From Hydrogenophilales bacterium (GTDB taxonomy: Bacteria > Pseudomonadota > Gammaproteobacteria > Burkholderiales > Thiobacillaceae): a DNA stretch of 64,000 nucleotides. The stretch is from contig JADJCP010000001.1 in assembly GCA_016703155.1 (NCBI GenBank), positions 1 through 64,000 on the forward strand. Reading direction: 5' to 3'. A model generated the notes under the pieces. The model saw nothing but the letters and a program-made list of their open reading frames with translations, was not told the origin of the DNA and made no database searches. The translations under genes and the position numbers were made by a program. This document shows, piece after piece, positions 9,615-18,843 of the stretch; positions within the stretch are counted from its first letter, which is position 1; every line of letters starts with the position of its first letter.

Positions 9615-9962
9615 ATGAAGCATCAAAAAGTCGCCATAACCGTTTCCACCCTGTTGCTGGGCCTGTCCTTGTCCGCTTGCAGCATGACCGCGCCCCAGAA
9701 AGCCGTCGCACCTGGTGCGACGGTTGCCGCGCAGCCCGCCCTGACCCCGGAAGCCCAGGCCGCGCTCGGCCAGGCCGAGGCCGACATCACACAGGCCAAG
9801 GCCGCCTACGCTTTGTGGACCACCGCCGAAGCCGCCATCAAGCGTGCCCAGGAAGCCGCCAAGGCCGGTGACAGCGCCACGGTCATCGGCGAGGCGCGGA
9901 TCGCCTCCGAGCAGGCCAAATTGGGCCTGGCTCAGAAGAGCTACCCGACGACCGAGAAGTAA
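9615..9962 (+). CDS. Small alanine-rich lipoprotein, DUF4398-like
   Basis: The 115-residue protein has a lipoprotein signal peptide (LLLGLSLSAC, lipobox LSAC with Cys at about residue 23). It has an Ala/Gln-rich helical body (EAQAALGQAEADITQAKAAYALW) resembling DUF4398-type periplasmic helical proteins. The start ATG at 9615 has a GAGGA ribosome-binding site 10 bp upstream. It stands alone between divergent guaB and convergent rnfH and is followed by its own terminator. Probably outer-membrane- or peptidoglycan-associated; the function is unknown. Confidence 0.7.
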   Translation: MKHQKVAITVSTLLLGLSLSACSMTAPQKAVAPGATVAAQPALTPEAQAALGQAEADITQAKAAYALWTTAEAAIKRAQEAAKAGDSATVIGEARIASEQAKLGLAQKSYPTTEK

Positions 9963-9988
9963 TAAGCGACACCGCGTACATGAAAAAT

Positions 9989-10014
9989 GACGGTCAAGGC
10001 CGTCTTTTTTCTTT
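9989..10014 (+). terminator. Rho-independent terminator after the lipoprotein gene
   Basis: A short GACGG/CCGTC stem (9989-9993 with 10000-10004) is followed immediately by six Ts and CTTT. Confidence 0.6.
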
Positions 10015-10036
10015 GTCTCGGCGAAGCCAACCGGAT

Positions 10037-10357
10037 TTACTCCGCCGCCGCGTCTCCGCCGCCCTTTTTCATGACTTTGCCCTCAGCGGCGCGCTGCTTG
10101 CGCACCTCTTTCGGATCGGCAATCAACGGTCGGTAGATTTCCACCCGGTCATGATCGCGAAGTACTGTGTCGACCTTCGCCAGCTTTCCCCAGATTCCAA
10201 CCTTGTTGCCGCCATCGAGATTCACTTCCGGATATTGCTCAAGCAGCCCGGATTTCTCCACGGCCTGACGCAGGCAGGCCCCTTCATCCAGGCTGAGACG
10301 GACGATTTTCTGTTCGTTGCGGAGTGGATAAACGACTTCGACGATCATTGTGCTCAC
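10037..10357 (-). CDS. rnfH: RnfH family ubiquitin-like protein
   Basis: The 106-residue protein is of the RnfH family (beta-grasp, ubiquitin-like fold), usually encoded with ratA. Visible features are VEVVYPLRNEQKIVRLSL, GIWGKLAKVDTVLRDHDRVEIYRPL and the charged Gly-rich tail. The start is GTG at 10355-10357, which overlaps the ratA stop (GTGA), implying translational coupling; an internal ATG three codons later is an alternative. The exact biochemical role of the family is unsettled. Confidence 0.88.
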   Translation of the reverse strand: MSTMIVEVVYPLRNEQKIVRLSLDEGACLRQAVEKSGLLEQYPEVNLDGGNKVGIWGKLAKVDTVLRDHDRVEIYRPLIADPKEVRKQRAAEGKVMKKGGGDAAAE

Positions 10358-10791
10358 CTCGCCCCATAGACCTTTTCGGCACGCTGTACGAAGGCATCCA
10401 CCAATGTATTGGCGATATGCCCAAACACGGGCCCGAGCAGTTTCGCAAGCAAGGTACTGGAAAATTCGTAGTGCAACCTGAATTCAATCTTGCAGGCGGC
10501 ATCGCCGAGCGCCTTGAAATGCCACTCACCCTCAAGCTGCCGGAACGGCCCTTCCTTCAGCTTGATGTACATCGCCTCCGGATACACCTTGCGGTTGCGC
10601 GTCGAGAAATGCTGCTTTACCTGCATGTAACTGATATGGATAGTCGCCTCGGTAGTCTCCGCGTCGCGCGCATGCAACTGCGAGCCGCCGCACCACGGCA
10701 GGAAACTTGGGTATTCCTCGACACCGTCGACCAGGACGAACATCTCGGCGGGGGTGTAGGCGACCAGGACGGTCTTGACGACTTCAGGCAT
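10354..10791 (-). CDS. ratA: RatA / COQ10-like START-domain protein
   Basis: The 145-residue protein is of the START/SRPBCC fold family that includes E. coli RatA and mitochondrial Coq10, proposed to bind ubiquinone or act on ribosome assembly. Typical text is VEEYPSFLPWCGGSQL and a C-terminal FSSTLLAKLLGPVFGHIANTLVDAFVQRA. The start at 10791 (MPEVVKTVLVAYTPAEMF) fits the family; the upstream ATG at 10827 would add 12 residues into the smpB leader. It is divergent from smpB and coupled to rnfH, a conserved arrangement. Confidence 0.92.
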   Translation of the reverse strand: MPEVVKTVLVAYTPAEMFVLVDGVEEYPSFLPWCGGSQLHARDAETTEATIHISYMQVKQHFSTRNRKVYPEAMYIKLKEGPFRQLEGEWHFKALGDAACKIEFRLHYEFSSTLLAKLLGPVFGHIANTLVDAFVQRAEKVYGAR

Positions 10792-10877
10792 AACGACGCA
10801 GGGCGTTTCGGACAGGGCTGGTAACATACACGAAACACAGCCCCTTATGCATCACCCTTGTCATATCTATTGAACCT

Positions 10878-11324
10878 ATGAGCATCGCGGAAAACAAAAA
10901 AGCGTTTCACGATTACTTCATCGAAGAGCGCTACGAAGCCGGCCTGGTCCTGGAAGGCTGGGAGGTCAAGTCGATTCGGGCCGGACGCGTACAGTTGAAG
11001 GAATCCTACGTAGTGGTGAAAAACGGCGCGGTCTGGTTGATCGGCTGCCACATCAGCCCGTTGACCACCGCCTCGACACATATTCACCCCGACCCGACGC
11101 GCAGCCGGAAATTGCTGTTGCACGCCGAAGCGGTCAGGCGCCTGATTGGCAAGGTGGAACGTGCCGGCTACACTCTCTTGCCTCTGAACATGCATTTCAC
11201 CAAGGGCCGCATCAAGCTGGAAATCGGCCTCGCCAAAGGCAAGAAGGAATACGACAAGCGCGCGACCGAAAAGGACCGCGATTGGCAACGCGAGAAACAA
11301 CGTCTGGTAAGAAGAGACGCATGA
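10878..11324 (+). CDS. smpB: SsrA-binding protein SmpB
   Basis: Binds tmRNA and brings it to stalled ribosomes in trans-translation. The 148 residues show the complete OB-fold signature: ENKKAFHDYFIEERYEAGLVL, GWEVKSIRAGRVQL, GAVWLIGCHISP and KGRIKLEIGLAKGKKEYDKR. It ends in a basic tail (KDRDWQREKQRLVRR) that enters the decoding channel. It is divergent from ratA across an 86-bp intergenic region. No tmRNA gene is visible nearby. Confidence 0.97.
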   Translation: MSIAENKKAFHDYFIEERYEAGLVLEGWEVKSIRAGRVQLKESYVVVKNGAVWLIGCHISPLTTASTHIHPDPTRSRKLLLHAEAVRRLIGKVERAGYTLLPLNMHFTKGRIKLEIGLAKGKKEYDKRATEKDRDWQREKQRLVRRDA

Positions 11325-11346
11325 TCCGCGCTTTGGAGTCACGCTG

Positions 11347-12420
11347 ATGCTTTGTGCCGACGCCCGCCCGGTGCCGCGCGACAAGGCCGATGTCGGCGAG
11401 TTGGACGGCTACGACGAGATTATCGACACCCGCTCACCCGCGGAGTTCGCCGAAGATCACATTCCCGGGGCGATCAACCTGCCGGTTCTCGACGACGCAG
11501 AGCGCGCTCAGGTCGGCACCCTCTACAAACAGGTCTCGGCGTTCGACGCCAAAAAACTCGGCGCCGCGCTGGTGGCCCGCAACATCGCCCGGCATCTGGA
11601 TACGCATTTCACAAAACAGCCCAAGGGCTACCGACCCTTGATCTACTGCTGGCGCGGCGGTAGCCGTAGCGGCGCCATGACACATATCCTGCGCAGTGTC
11701 GGCTGGCAGGCCATGCAGCTGACTGGCGGTTACAAGGCCTTCCGGACGCGCGTTATCACCGACCTGGCCAGCCTGCCTGAAATCCTGAATTTGAAAGTGG
11801 TCTGCGGACCCACCGGCGTCGGCAAGAGCCGGTTCCTGCGCGCCTTGCGCGAAGCCGGCGCCCAGGTACTCGATCTCGAAGACCTGGCCGCGCACATGGG
11901 CTCGGTGCTGGGCGCCTATCCGGATCGGCCGCAGCCACCGCAAAAATTTTTCGATAGCCTGATCTGGGAGCAACTGCGCCGATTCGACCCCAGTCGCGTC
12001 GTGTTCGTCGAATCAGAGAGCAAAAAGATCGGTAACCTGCACACCCCCGACGCCTTGCTGGCCCGTATGCGTGCCGCGGATTGCCTCAACCTGCAAGCGG
12101 AAATTCCACTCAGGGTACGGCTGCTGAAAGAGGAATACGCGCACTTTCTGGCGGACTCCCCGCCCCTGCTGCGCCAACTCGACTGCCTGGTCAATCTGCG
12201 CGGCAGCGCCCAGGTCGAGCGCTGGAAAGCCCTGGCTCGCCTGGGCGAATGGGACCGTCTGGTCACCGAGTTGCTTGAAATCCATTATGACCCGGCCTAC
12301 AACCACTCGCTGAGCAAAAACTATGTGCATGCGCCCGAGGCTCCAGTCCTTGAATTGATCGACGCAGCGCCTGCATCGTTTCTTGATTTGGCACGACAGG
12401 CCGTCAAGCAGCCGCCTTGA
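11347..12420 (+). CDS. mnmH: tRNA 2-selenouridine synthase
   Basis: Replaces sulfur by selenium in the wobble 2-thiouridine of tRNAs for Lys, Glu and Gln via a geranylated intermediate. The 357 residues comprise an N-terminal rhodanese domain with active Cys101 in YCWRGGSRSG. A P-loop domain follows (GPTGVGKS, residues 154-161). The start at 11347 follows a GGAG site at about 8 nt. It implies that the organism makes selenophosphate (selD), although selD is not in this window. It lies 22 bp downstream of smpB and may be co-transcribed with it. Confidence 0.93.
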   Translation: MLCADARPVPRDKADVGELDGYDEIIDTRSPAEFAEDHIPGAINLPVLDDAERAQVGTLYKQVSAFDAKKLGAALVARNIARHLDTHFTKQPKGYRPLIYCWRGGSRSGAMTHILRSVGWQAMQLTGGYKAFRTRVITDLASLPEILNLKVVCGPTGVGKSRFLRALREAGAQVLDLEDLAAHMGSVLGAYPDRPQPPQKFFDSLIWEQLRRFDPSRVVFVESESKKIGNLHTPDALLARMRAADCLNLQAEIPLRVRLLKEEYAHFLADSPPLLRQLDCLVNLRGSAQVERWKALARLGEWDRLVTELLEIHYDPAYNHSLSKNYVHAPEAPVLELIDAAPASFLDLARQAVKQPP

Positions 12421-12503
12421 CGCGCCGTGCCCAGTTGCTACGCTGAAAACGTGGTTTTTCTTCGAGACCGCATCCCAACCACCCAATCCAAGCGAGGGGA
12501 ATT

Positions 12504-12932
12504 ATGTCCATGACATGGATCGTTGTCGCCAATGCCAGCCTGGCCAAGCTTTACGAGAACCCGGGTCCGAACAAAGGTCTGCAATTGGTCAAGGAAATGG
12601 CCCATCCAGAAAGCCGCGAAAAAGCCGCCAACCTGGTCAGCGACCGTATCGGCAACTTTCAGGGTTCCGGCAGCTACGCCCAAGCCACCGATCCAAAGCA
12701 GCATGAGATGGACCGCTTCGCCCTGGAAATTGCCAAAGTGCTGGAGGCGGGACGTCTTGGCAATGCTTTTTCGCGCCTCGTTCTGGTCAGTTCCGCGCCA
12801 TTCATTGGCCGGGTCCGGCAGCATCTCGGCGAACAGGTCAAGGGCAAGGTCAGCGACTCCATCGAAAAGGACTACACCAAACTATCGTTAAAGGATCTTT
12901 CGGATCATCTGGGTGGTGTGCTCCGACTTTGA
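12504..12932 (+). CDS. Host attachment protein family (PF10116-like)
   Basis: The 142-residue protein starts MTWIVVANASLAKLYEN and has the pattern SRIGNF...D..KQHEMDRFALEIAKVLEAGR and LVLVSSAPFIGRVRQHL, matching the family annotated as required for attachment to host cells. It is widespread in free-living proteobacteria and resembles RNase/eRF1-like domains. A GAGGGGA ribosome-binding site precedes ATG 12504. No signal peptide, so probably cytosolic despite the family name. Single gene. Confidence 0.75.
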   Translation: MSMTWIVVANASLAKLYENPGPNKGLQLVKEMAHPESREKAANLVSDRIGNFQGSGSYAQATDPKQHEMDRFALEIAKVLEAGRLGNAFSRLVLVSSAPFIGRVRQHLGEQVKGKVSDSIEKDYTKLSLKDLSDHLGGVLRL

Positions 12933-13004
12933 TACACGTCCATATAAAGTTTTCCCCGAAGTTGCCGTAATCATCGGCAACATTCCTTGAATCCTGGAGC
13001 CGAG

Positions 13005-15227
13005 ATGTCCTGCTACCGTCCGAAGTTTGGCCGGCTGATGTGCTTGACGCTGCTATGTTGGTCGAGCGTCTCCGCGGCGGCCGATCCCATGGACGCCGAG
13101 CTCCTGAAGCTGTTGCCCTTATCCCTGGCGGAGCTGATCAATATTCCGGTGGTGACCGCATCGAGACAACCGGAGAGCCGGAGCCACACCCCAGCGCACA
13201 TCATCGTCATCTCACGCGAACAGATACGCGAGCGGCGCTACCGGAATCTCGGCGATCTGCTGGAGGATCTGCCTGGCGTGGATTTCATGCGCGGCACGAA
13301 ATCTTCGGCCTACAACAATTTCACGGTGCAGGGCAGCAACAGTAACAACAAGCTGCTGATCATGCTCGACGGCGTGCGCATCGATCACCCCTCGGGCGGC
13401 AAGATACCCGTCGCAGAGAACTTTGCCCTGTACCACGCCAAGCAGGTGGAGATCCTCTACGGACCCGCCGCCGCGCTCTATGGCGCCGACGCGGTCGCCG
13501 GCGTCATCAACATCCTGACCGATCGCGGCGGCGAGGGGCCCGGCGCGTGGGCGGCCATCGGCGCGGGCTCGTTCGGAAGCAGAGAGGCGTCGTTCATGGC
13601 CGGGGTGAAGACCGAAAGCAAACTGGCACTCAGCGTTGGCGGCCATACTCAGCGTTCCGATCGGGCGCCCCTCGACGAGTATTACCCTCGGGATTTCCCC
13701 AAAGTCGATGCCCGAACCTTCGGCGGCAGCGTGGTTGTGCCCGCCACCGAGCGCGAGGACTATTCGGGCGGCATTGGCAGTCAAAGTGTTTATGCGCGGC
13801 TGGATGTTGGCGACCACCTGACCCTGGGCTACTACCACAATGATTTCCGTAGCCTGACCAGCACGGGCGATACGCCGAGCAGCGCGCTGTATCTCGACAG
13901 CGCGCGCTGGATCACCCGCTCCGACAGCGCTTATGGCAAGTACCGCTTCGAACTGACGCCGAGCCTGTCGGGCGAACTCGTCATCGATTACGCCACGCAG
14001 GAAGTCGACCCCAAGTCAAAATACGTCAACATCTATACCGACTTCGCCGATCATGGATATGACTATGTCAAGGCCGAGCGCATCGCCATCGAACAAAATC
14101 TGAACTGGAAGATCAACAGCGCGCACAGCATCCAGGCGGGGCTCGGCTATCAGGATTACTACGCCCTGGAAACGCCCGATCTGCCTCGACCGTACGATAC
14201 CGATCGCGGGCCCGGCGCTCAGGATATGACCTATGTCAACACCACATTGCCGATTCAGACATTCGACGCCAGTTACGACAACCTCTCCGCCTATGCGCAG
14301 ATACAGTCGGATTGGAGCGAGTCATTCAACACCATGGCGGGGGTGCGCCATGACCGGCACTCCGCCTACGGCAGCACCACGAAGCCGCGCTTGGGCGCGG
14401 TATGGCGTCCCAACCCGGAACACGCGCTGAAACTGCTCTATGGCGAGGCATTTCGCGCGCCATCCCCGGAAGAAAGCCTGAGTGCATTCGGCAGTTTCAG
14501 TGGTGCTCGGGATGCCAGCGGCAATTATCTGGGCAGCAACTTCCGCGCCCCGAACAGCAATCTGGAACCGGAGAAGGCGAAGACCCTGAGCCTGACTCGG
14601 GACTGGCGACCACGGCCGGAGTTGAACCTGGTGGCGAATCTCTACCGCAGCCGGATCGACAACCTGATCGTCACCCTGGATGAAACGGTCTCGACCCAAT
14701 ACATCCCTGGCGCCGTCCTCAGCAAGACGACGATCAAGGGTAACGCCGGCGAAGAAACGCATACCGGCCTGGATCTGATGGCCCAATGGCGTTTTCGTCT
14801 CGGCGCGAAGTGGGCCGGCGATTTGTGGACCAGCTACAGTCATGTCGATGGGTCGATCCATGAAGGCATGGACCAGCAAGATTGGGATCTGAGTTATGTC
14901 GCCGCGCACAAGCTCAAGCTGGGTGCGACGTTCCGGTATCTTGACCGTCTCAGCATTACCCCGCAGATACTCAGCTTCGGCGACACGTCCACCGGACGGA
15001 AAGACCGAAGCCACATCGGCCAGCGACTATTGACACCCGGCTACACGACCGCCAATCTGCATATCGGCTGGCACAAGCTGTTCAATGACAAGGCCAGCCT
15101 GTGGCTGGATATCTACAACCTGTTCGACAAGCGCTATTACGCCGCGCACGGCTCCGCCAGCACCACGTTTTTCAATATGCCGCAGCAACCGCGCAGCTGG
15201 CTGGCCTCACTGGAATACCGCTTCTGA
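13005..15227 (+). CDS. TonB-dependent outer-membrane receptor
   Basis: The 740-residue protein has a signal peptide (MSCYRPKFGRLMCLTLLCW ending SAAAD). A plug domain follows (NIPVVTASRQPE, RNLGDLLEDLPGVDF, LLIMLDGVRID, VEILYGPAAALYGADAVAGVINI) and then a beta-barrel ending in SWLASLEYRF with a terminal Phe. The start at 13005 follows CTGGAG at about 7 nt; a TTG at 12987 would add six residues before the signal peptide. It heads an operon with a YfiR-like protein, a hybrid kinase and a diguanylate cyclase. That suggests it acts as a sensor/transducer or as the import target of the signalling system rather than a plain siderophore receptor. The ligand cannot be told. Confidence 0.9.
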   Translation: MSCYRPKFGRLMCLTLLCWSSVSAAADPMDAELLKLLPLSLAELINIPVVTASRQPESRSHTPAHIIVISREQIRERRYRNLGDLLEDLPGVDFMRGTKSSAYNNFTVQGSNSNNKLLIMLDGVRIDHPSGGKIPVAENFALYHAKQVEILYGPAAALYGADAVAGVINILTDRGGEGPGAWAAIGAGSFGSREASFMAGVKTESKLALSVGGHTQRSDRAPLDEYYPRDFPKVDARTFGGSVVVPATEREDYSGGIGSQSVYARLDVGDHLTLGYYHNDFRSLTSTGDTPSSALYLDSARWITRSDSAYGKYRFELTPSLSGELVIDYATQEVDPKSKYVNIYTDFADHGYDYVKAERIAIEQNLNWKINSAHSIQAGLGYQDYYALETPDLPRPYDTDRGPGAQDMTYVNTTLPIQTFDASYDNLSAYAQIQSDWSESFNTMAGVRHDRHSAYGSTTKPRLGAVWRPNPEHALKLLYGEAFRAPSPEESLSAFGSFSGARDASGNYLGSNFRAPNSNLEPEKAKTLSLTRDWRPRPELNLVANLYRSRIDNLIVTLDETVSTQYIPGAVLSKTTIKGNAGEETHTGLDLMAQWRFRLGAKWAGDLWTSYSHVDGSIHEGMDQQDWDLSYVAAHKLKLGATFRYLDRLSITPQILSFGDTSTGRKDRSHIGQRLLTPGYTTANLHIGWHKLFNDKASLWLDIYNLFDKRYYAAHGSASTTFFNMPQQPRSWLASLEYRF

Positions 15228-15268
15228 CCACGCCTTCCCCGCGACCGACGCCTGCCGTACAGCGCACC

Positions 15269-15817
15269 ATGATGCGATTTGCCCCAGGACGCGTTGCCAT
15301 TTTCCTGTTTTGCGGGCTCATGGCTGCCTGGGCCTCGCAGGCCACGGCGGAAAATCAGGCTGTGTCCGAAAACGCCATGAAGGCGGTCCTGTTCTACAAG
15401 CTGCCTCAGTTCGTTTATCTTCCCGAGGAGCGCCGTGCACATCTGATGACGGTGTGCGCCATGGGCGGTCACCCCATCGTCAGCGCCCTGGAGAAACTTG
15501 CCGGCACATCAGCGGAGGCGCGCCCGGCGGTTTTCCAGATGGTCGCCAGCGCCAGCGAGGCCAGCCGCTGCGATTTCCTGTTCATATCCCGCTCCGAGAC
15601 CGCGAATTTCGATGCCATCCTGCATCGGCTGGAGAGCAACGACGTAGTCACTGTCTCGGATATCCCGGGCTTCGCGAAAGCCGGGGGCATGATCGAGTTC
15701 ACGCAACACCCGGAGCGCACCGGGGTGCAGATTCTCATCAATCGTCGAGCCGCCAGGCAGCAAGGCATCGAATTCAACGCCCAGCTGCTGCGCCTGGCGA
15801 AGATCGTCGAGCCATGA
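15269..15817 (+). CDS. YfiR-like periplasmic protein (DUF4154)
   Basis: The 182-residue protein has a signal peptide (VAIFLFCGLMAAWASQATA) and the YfiR/DUF4154 pattern: MKAVLFYKLPQFVYLPE, LMTVCAMGGHPIVSALEKL, CDFLFISRSE, VVTVSDIPGFAKAGGMIEFT and FNAQLLRLAKIVEP. In Pseudomonas, YfiR is a periplasmic repressor of the diguanylate cyclase YfiN. Here the neighbour is a membrane hybrid kinase with a periplasmic loop, so it probably controls that kinase. It starts 41 bp after the receptor; its stop overlaps the kinase start (ATGA). Confidence 0.85.
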   Translation: MMRFAPGRVAIFLFCGLMAAWASQATAENQAVSENAMKAVLFYKLPQFVYLPEERRAHLMTVCAMGGHPIVSALEKLAGTSAEARPAVFQMVASASEASRCDFLFISRSETANFDAILHRLESNDVVTVSDIPGFAKAGGMIEFTQHPERTGVQILINRRAARQQGIEFNAQLLRLAKIVEP

Positions 15818-18800
15818 TCCAAGCCCTGTCGCGTCTCCTCAGGCCTGCCAGCATACGCGGCAAACTCGTGCTGCTCTCGGTCGGCACCCTGTCGCTGGCC
15901 ATCGCCATGATCTTCATTCTGTTCATCTACCAGCAACAGCGCCTGCTGCGCGCCGATTGGGTCGAATCCCTGTCCGCGCAGGCACGCCTGCTGGCAAGCA
16001 GCAGCCAGGCCGCGATCGCCTTCATGGACCGGCGCGAGGCGAATCGTCTCCTGGGAGCCGTAAACAGCAATCCGGCCATCCTGCATGCCCGGCTACTGAC
16101 TCCGGAGGGTGACACGTTTGCCGAGTTCATTCGTCCGGGATACACACGCGGGATGGCCACCCCCCAGGCCGGCAGTCTCACGGGGTCCGAATTCACCACC
16201 GAGACCGTGACGGTCTGGGCCTCGTCCCCGGCCGACTTCGCGGCACCTGCCACGGTTGAACTGGTTGCTTCACGCGCGGCCATGCAGGATGCCTTCCAGC
16301 GTACCGCAATGGAGGCCGCGATCGGTCTGCTGATCGCCTTGTTCCTTGCCCTGTGGTTGTCCAGCCAGGTGGTGCGTCGGTTATCGGCGCCGGTCGAGGA
16401 TCTGAGTGGCTTGATGCGCCGCTTCGCCAGCAACGCCGCGTTATCGGAGCGCGTCGTGGTCAGTGGTGACGACGACGAAATCGCCCAGCTCGGCAAGGGC
16501 TTTAATGCGCTCGTCGACAGCATTCAGGCGCGTGATCGGGAGTTGGGCAGCTATCGCGAAAATCTGGAACAACTCGTCGAACAGCGCACCCATGACCTAC
16601 ACATGGCCATCGAGGAAGCGCGCCAGGCGAATCAGGCAAAATCGGATTTCCTGGCGCGCATGAGCCACGAAATCCGTACGCCGATGAACGCAATCATCGG
16701 CCTGGGTCGGCTGCTCCTGAAGACCCGCCTGGATCTGCGCCAGCGAGATTACCAGGAGAAGGTACTCGCCGCCTCCGACGCCCTGCTCGGGGTCATCAAC
16801 GACGTCCTGGACTACTCCCGGATCGAGGCCGGCAAACTATCGCTCGAAGCGATAGCGTTCGATCTTAACCAGGTGGTCCGCAACGTCATCGGCGTGGTTG
16901 CCCTGAAGGCCCCGGAAAAGGGTCTCGAACTGCTCTTCCAGATTGATCCGGACGTGCCACGCTGGGCTGTCGGCGATCCGCTCCGCCTGGGTCAGGTTCT
17001 GGTCAATCTGATCAACAACGCCATCAAGTTCACCGAAACCGGCGAGATCATCGTGCACGTCAGTCGCCTGGGTGAAATCGATGCGCAGACCCGACTTGGC
17101 TTCGAGGTGCGCGACACCGGCATGGGAATCCCCACGAGCCGACAAAAGGCCTTGTTCACACCCTTCACACAGGGCGACGACAGCATTACCCGCCGTTTCG
17201 GAGGCACCGGCCTGGGCCTGGCGATATGCAAACAGCTGAGCGAGATGATGGGCGGCGGCATCGGCGTCGAGAGCGAACCGGGCCAGGGCAGCCGCTTCCA
17301 GTTCAGTGTTGTCCTGGGCGTCGCCCCGCAACAACCGCCGTCGCCACTCCACTCCCATCTGCTGGACGCCCGGCGCGTCCTGCTGGTCGACGACAACGAT
17401 AGCGCGCGCACGGTTTTGGGCGAGATGCTGCGTAGCTTCGACCTGGCTGTCGATATCTGCGCCAGCGGCGAGGCGGCGCTGGCGAAAATAAACCAGACAG
17501 CGCGTCCCTACGATCTCGTCCTGCTCGACTGGCTGATGCCCGGACTCGATGGCATCGAAACCGCGCGACAAATTCATGCTCAAGGCAACATCGATGTGCC
17601 GGCCATCCTGATGATCACCGCCGGCGCCTACGAAACGGTGGTGGACCAGCTTGCCGAAGTCGGCATAAAGCATGTCCTGGCGAAGCCAGTGAGCGAATCG
17701 ACGCTCTATGACGCCTTGCTTGAAGTCCTGCTGGGCGGGGCGATTGCCGATGCGCAGCGCCAGTGCCGCCAGCAAGATCAGGCCACGCAGGTCGACCTGA
17801 AACCGATCCGCGGCGCCCGGGTATTGCTCGTCGACGATGTCGCGCTGAATCGCGAGGTTGCCCTGGAACACCTGCGCGAGGCCGGCGTACGCGCCGATGT
17901 CGCCAGGAGTGGCCGCGAAGCCGTCGCGAAGACTCTGGCCGGCGACTATGCCATGGTGCTGATGGACATTCAGATGCCCGACATGGACGGCCTCAGTGCC
18001 ACGCGCGCGATTCGCGCCGATGCCCGTTTCAGCGACCTGCCCATCATCGCCATGACCGCCCATGCCATGAGCGGTGACCGGGAGCGCAGTATCGAAGGCG
18101 GGATGAACGACCATCTGACCAAACCCATCGATGCCGACAAGCTGAATGCCGCGCTGCTGCGCTGGATACCGCCCAGCGCAGCGCAACCGGATGAGGCCCC
18201 TGCCCGGCATGCCGACGCGCCCCTCGGCACGGCTATTCCGTGTCTGGAGGGCATCGATACCGAGCGCGGTTTGTCCAACCACATGCGTCGCCCTGACCTA
18301 TATCTACGCATGCTGGCCGGATTTAACCGGGAGTTCGGCATGGTGGCCGACGATATCGCCAACGCCCTGGCGCGGGGCGACTATCCGCTGGCGCGCCGCC
18401 ATGCCCACTCCGTCAAATCGGCGGCCGCCACCCTGGGTGCCGGAACGTTGGCACAGCGAGCCAAGAACCTTGAGGATCGCTGCGCCGAAGGCGCGCCCCC
18501 GGACAGCGCGCTGAACCAGTTTGTCGAGTCACTGAAGCAGATCGAAAAAACGCTCCGCCACCTCGGCGATGCCCGCGCCGCACCGGCGTCATCGGGGCGC
18601 GACGAAGTCGGTACGGCACTGATCCTCATGGACCAGCTGGAAACGCAGCTCAGCAAGGACGACGCCCGTGCGGCGAGCACTCTGGAGGATCTTTGGACCT
18701 GCCTGGCGGATCATCGCTGGGTTAGCGAATTGCACATGCTGCGCGACCTGATCGACGATATCGAATACGAATCCGCACTGGAAATGCTGTCGCGCCTGCG

Positions 18801-18843
18801 TGCCGCGCTCCAGTTGGAAACCGATAACAAGGCGGCCATATGA
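15814..18843 (+). CDS. Membrane hybrid histidine kinase (HAMP-HisKA-HATPase-REC-REC-HPt)
   Basis: The 1009-residue protein starts at ATG 15814, overlapping the YfiR-like stop. A first membrane helix lies at about residues 18-40, then a ~110-residue periplasmic loop and a second helix near 170-190 (AIGLLIALFLALWL). HAMP, a coiled coil, HisKA with His285 in SHEIRTPMNAII and HATPase_c (NLINNAIKFTETG, DTGMGIP, GGTGLGLAICK) follow. Two receiver domains have Asp572 in LVLLDWLMPG and Asp718 in VLMDIQMPDMDG. An HPt domain has His865 in AHSVKSAA. It likely relays phosphate to the REC-GGDEF protein encoded next, overlapping by 4 bp. The much longer upstream frame (from 15085) is only read-through over the receptor and yfiR genes. 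Confidence 0.93.
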   Translation: MIQALSRLLRPASIRGKLVLLSVGTLSLAIAMIFILFIYQQQRLLRADWVESLSAQARLLASSSQAAIAFMDRREANRLLGAVNSNPAILHARLLTPEGDTFAEFIRPGYTRGMATPQAGSLTGSEFTTETVTVWASSPADFAAPATVELVASRAAMQDAFQRTAMEAAIGLLIALFLALWLSSQVVRRLSAPVEDLSGLMRRFASNAALSERVVVSGDDDEIAQLGKGFNALVDSIQARDRELGSYRENLEQLVEQRTHDLHMAIEEARQANQAKSDFLARMSHEIRTPMNAIIGLGRLLLKTRLDLRQRDYQEKVLAASDALLGVINDVLDYSRIEAGKLSLEAIAFDLNQVVRNVIGVVALKAPEKGLELLFQIDPDVPRWAVGDPLRLGQVLVNLINNAIKFTETGEIIVHVSRLGEIDAQTRLGFEVRDTGMGIPTSRQKALFTPFTQGDDSITRRFGGTGLGLAICKQLSEMMGGGIGVESEPGQGSRFQFSVVLGVAPQQPPSPLHSHLLDARRVLLVDDNDSARTVLGEMLRSFDLAVDICASGEAALAKINQTARPYDLVLLDWLMPGLDGIETARQIHAQGNIDVPAILMITAGAYETVVDQLAEVGIKHVLAKPVSESTLYDALLEVLLGGAIADAQRQCRQQDQATQVDLKPIRGARVLLVDDVALNREVALEHLREAGVRADVARSGREAVAKTLAGDYAMVLMDIQMPDMDGLSATRAIRADARFSDLPIIAMTAHAMSGDRERSIEGGMNDHLTKPIDADKLNAALLRWIPPSAAQPDEAPARHADAPLGTAIPCLEGIDTERGLSNHMRRPDLYLRMLAGFNREFGMVADDIANALARGDYPLARRHAHSVKSAAATLGAGTLAQRAKNLEDRCAEGAPPDSALNQFVESLKQIEKTLRHLGDARAAPASSGRDEVGTALILMDQLETQLSKDDARAASTLEDLWTCLADHRWVSELHMLRDLIDDIEYESALEMLSRLRAALQLETDNKAAI

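Noticed and set aside
12961..12981. Terminator before the TonB receptor gene
   Set aside because: GTTGCCG/CGGCAAC is only a 7-bp stem without a T-run and sits against the ribosome-binding site; it could be chance.
15085..15813. N-terminal extension of the hybrid kinase
   Set aside because: Overlaps the receptor and yfiR genes; the true start is the ATGA overlap at 15814.
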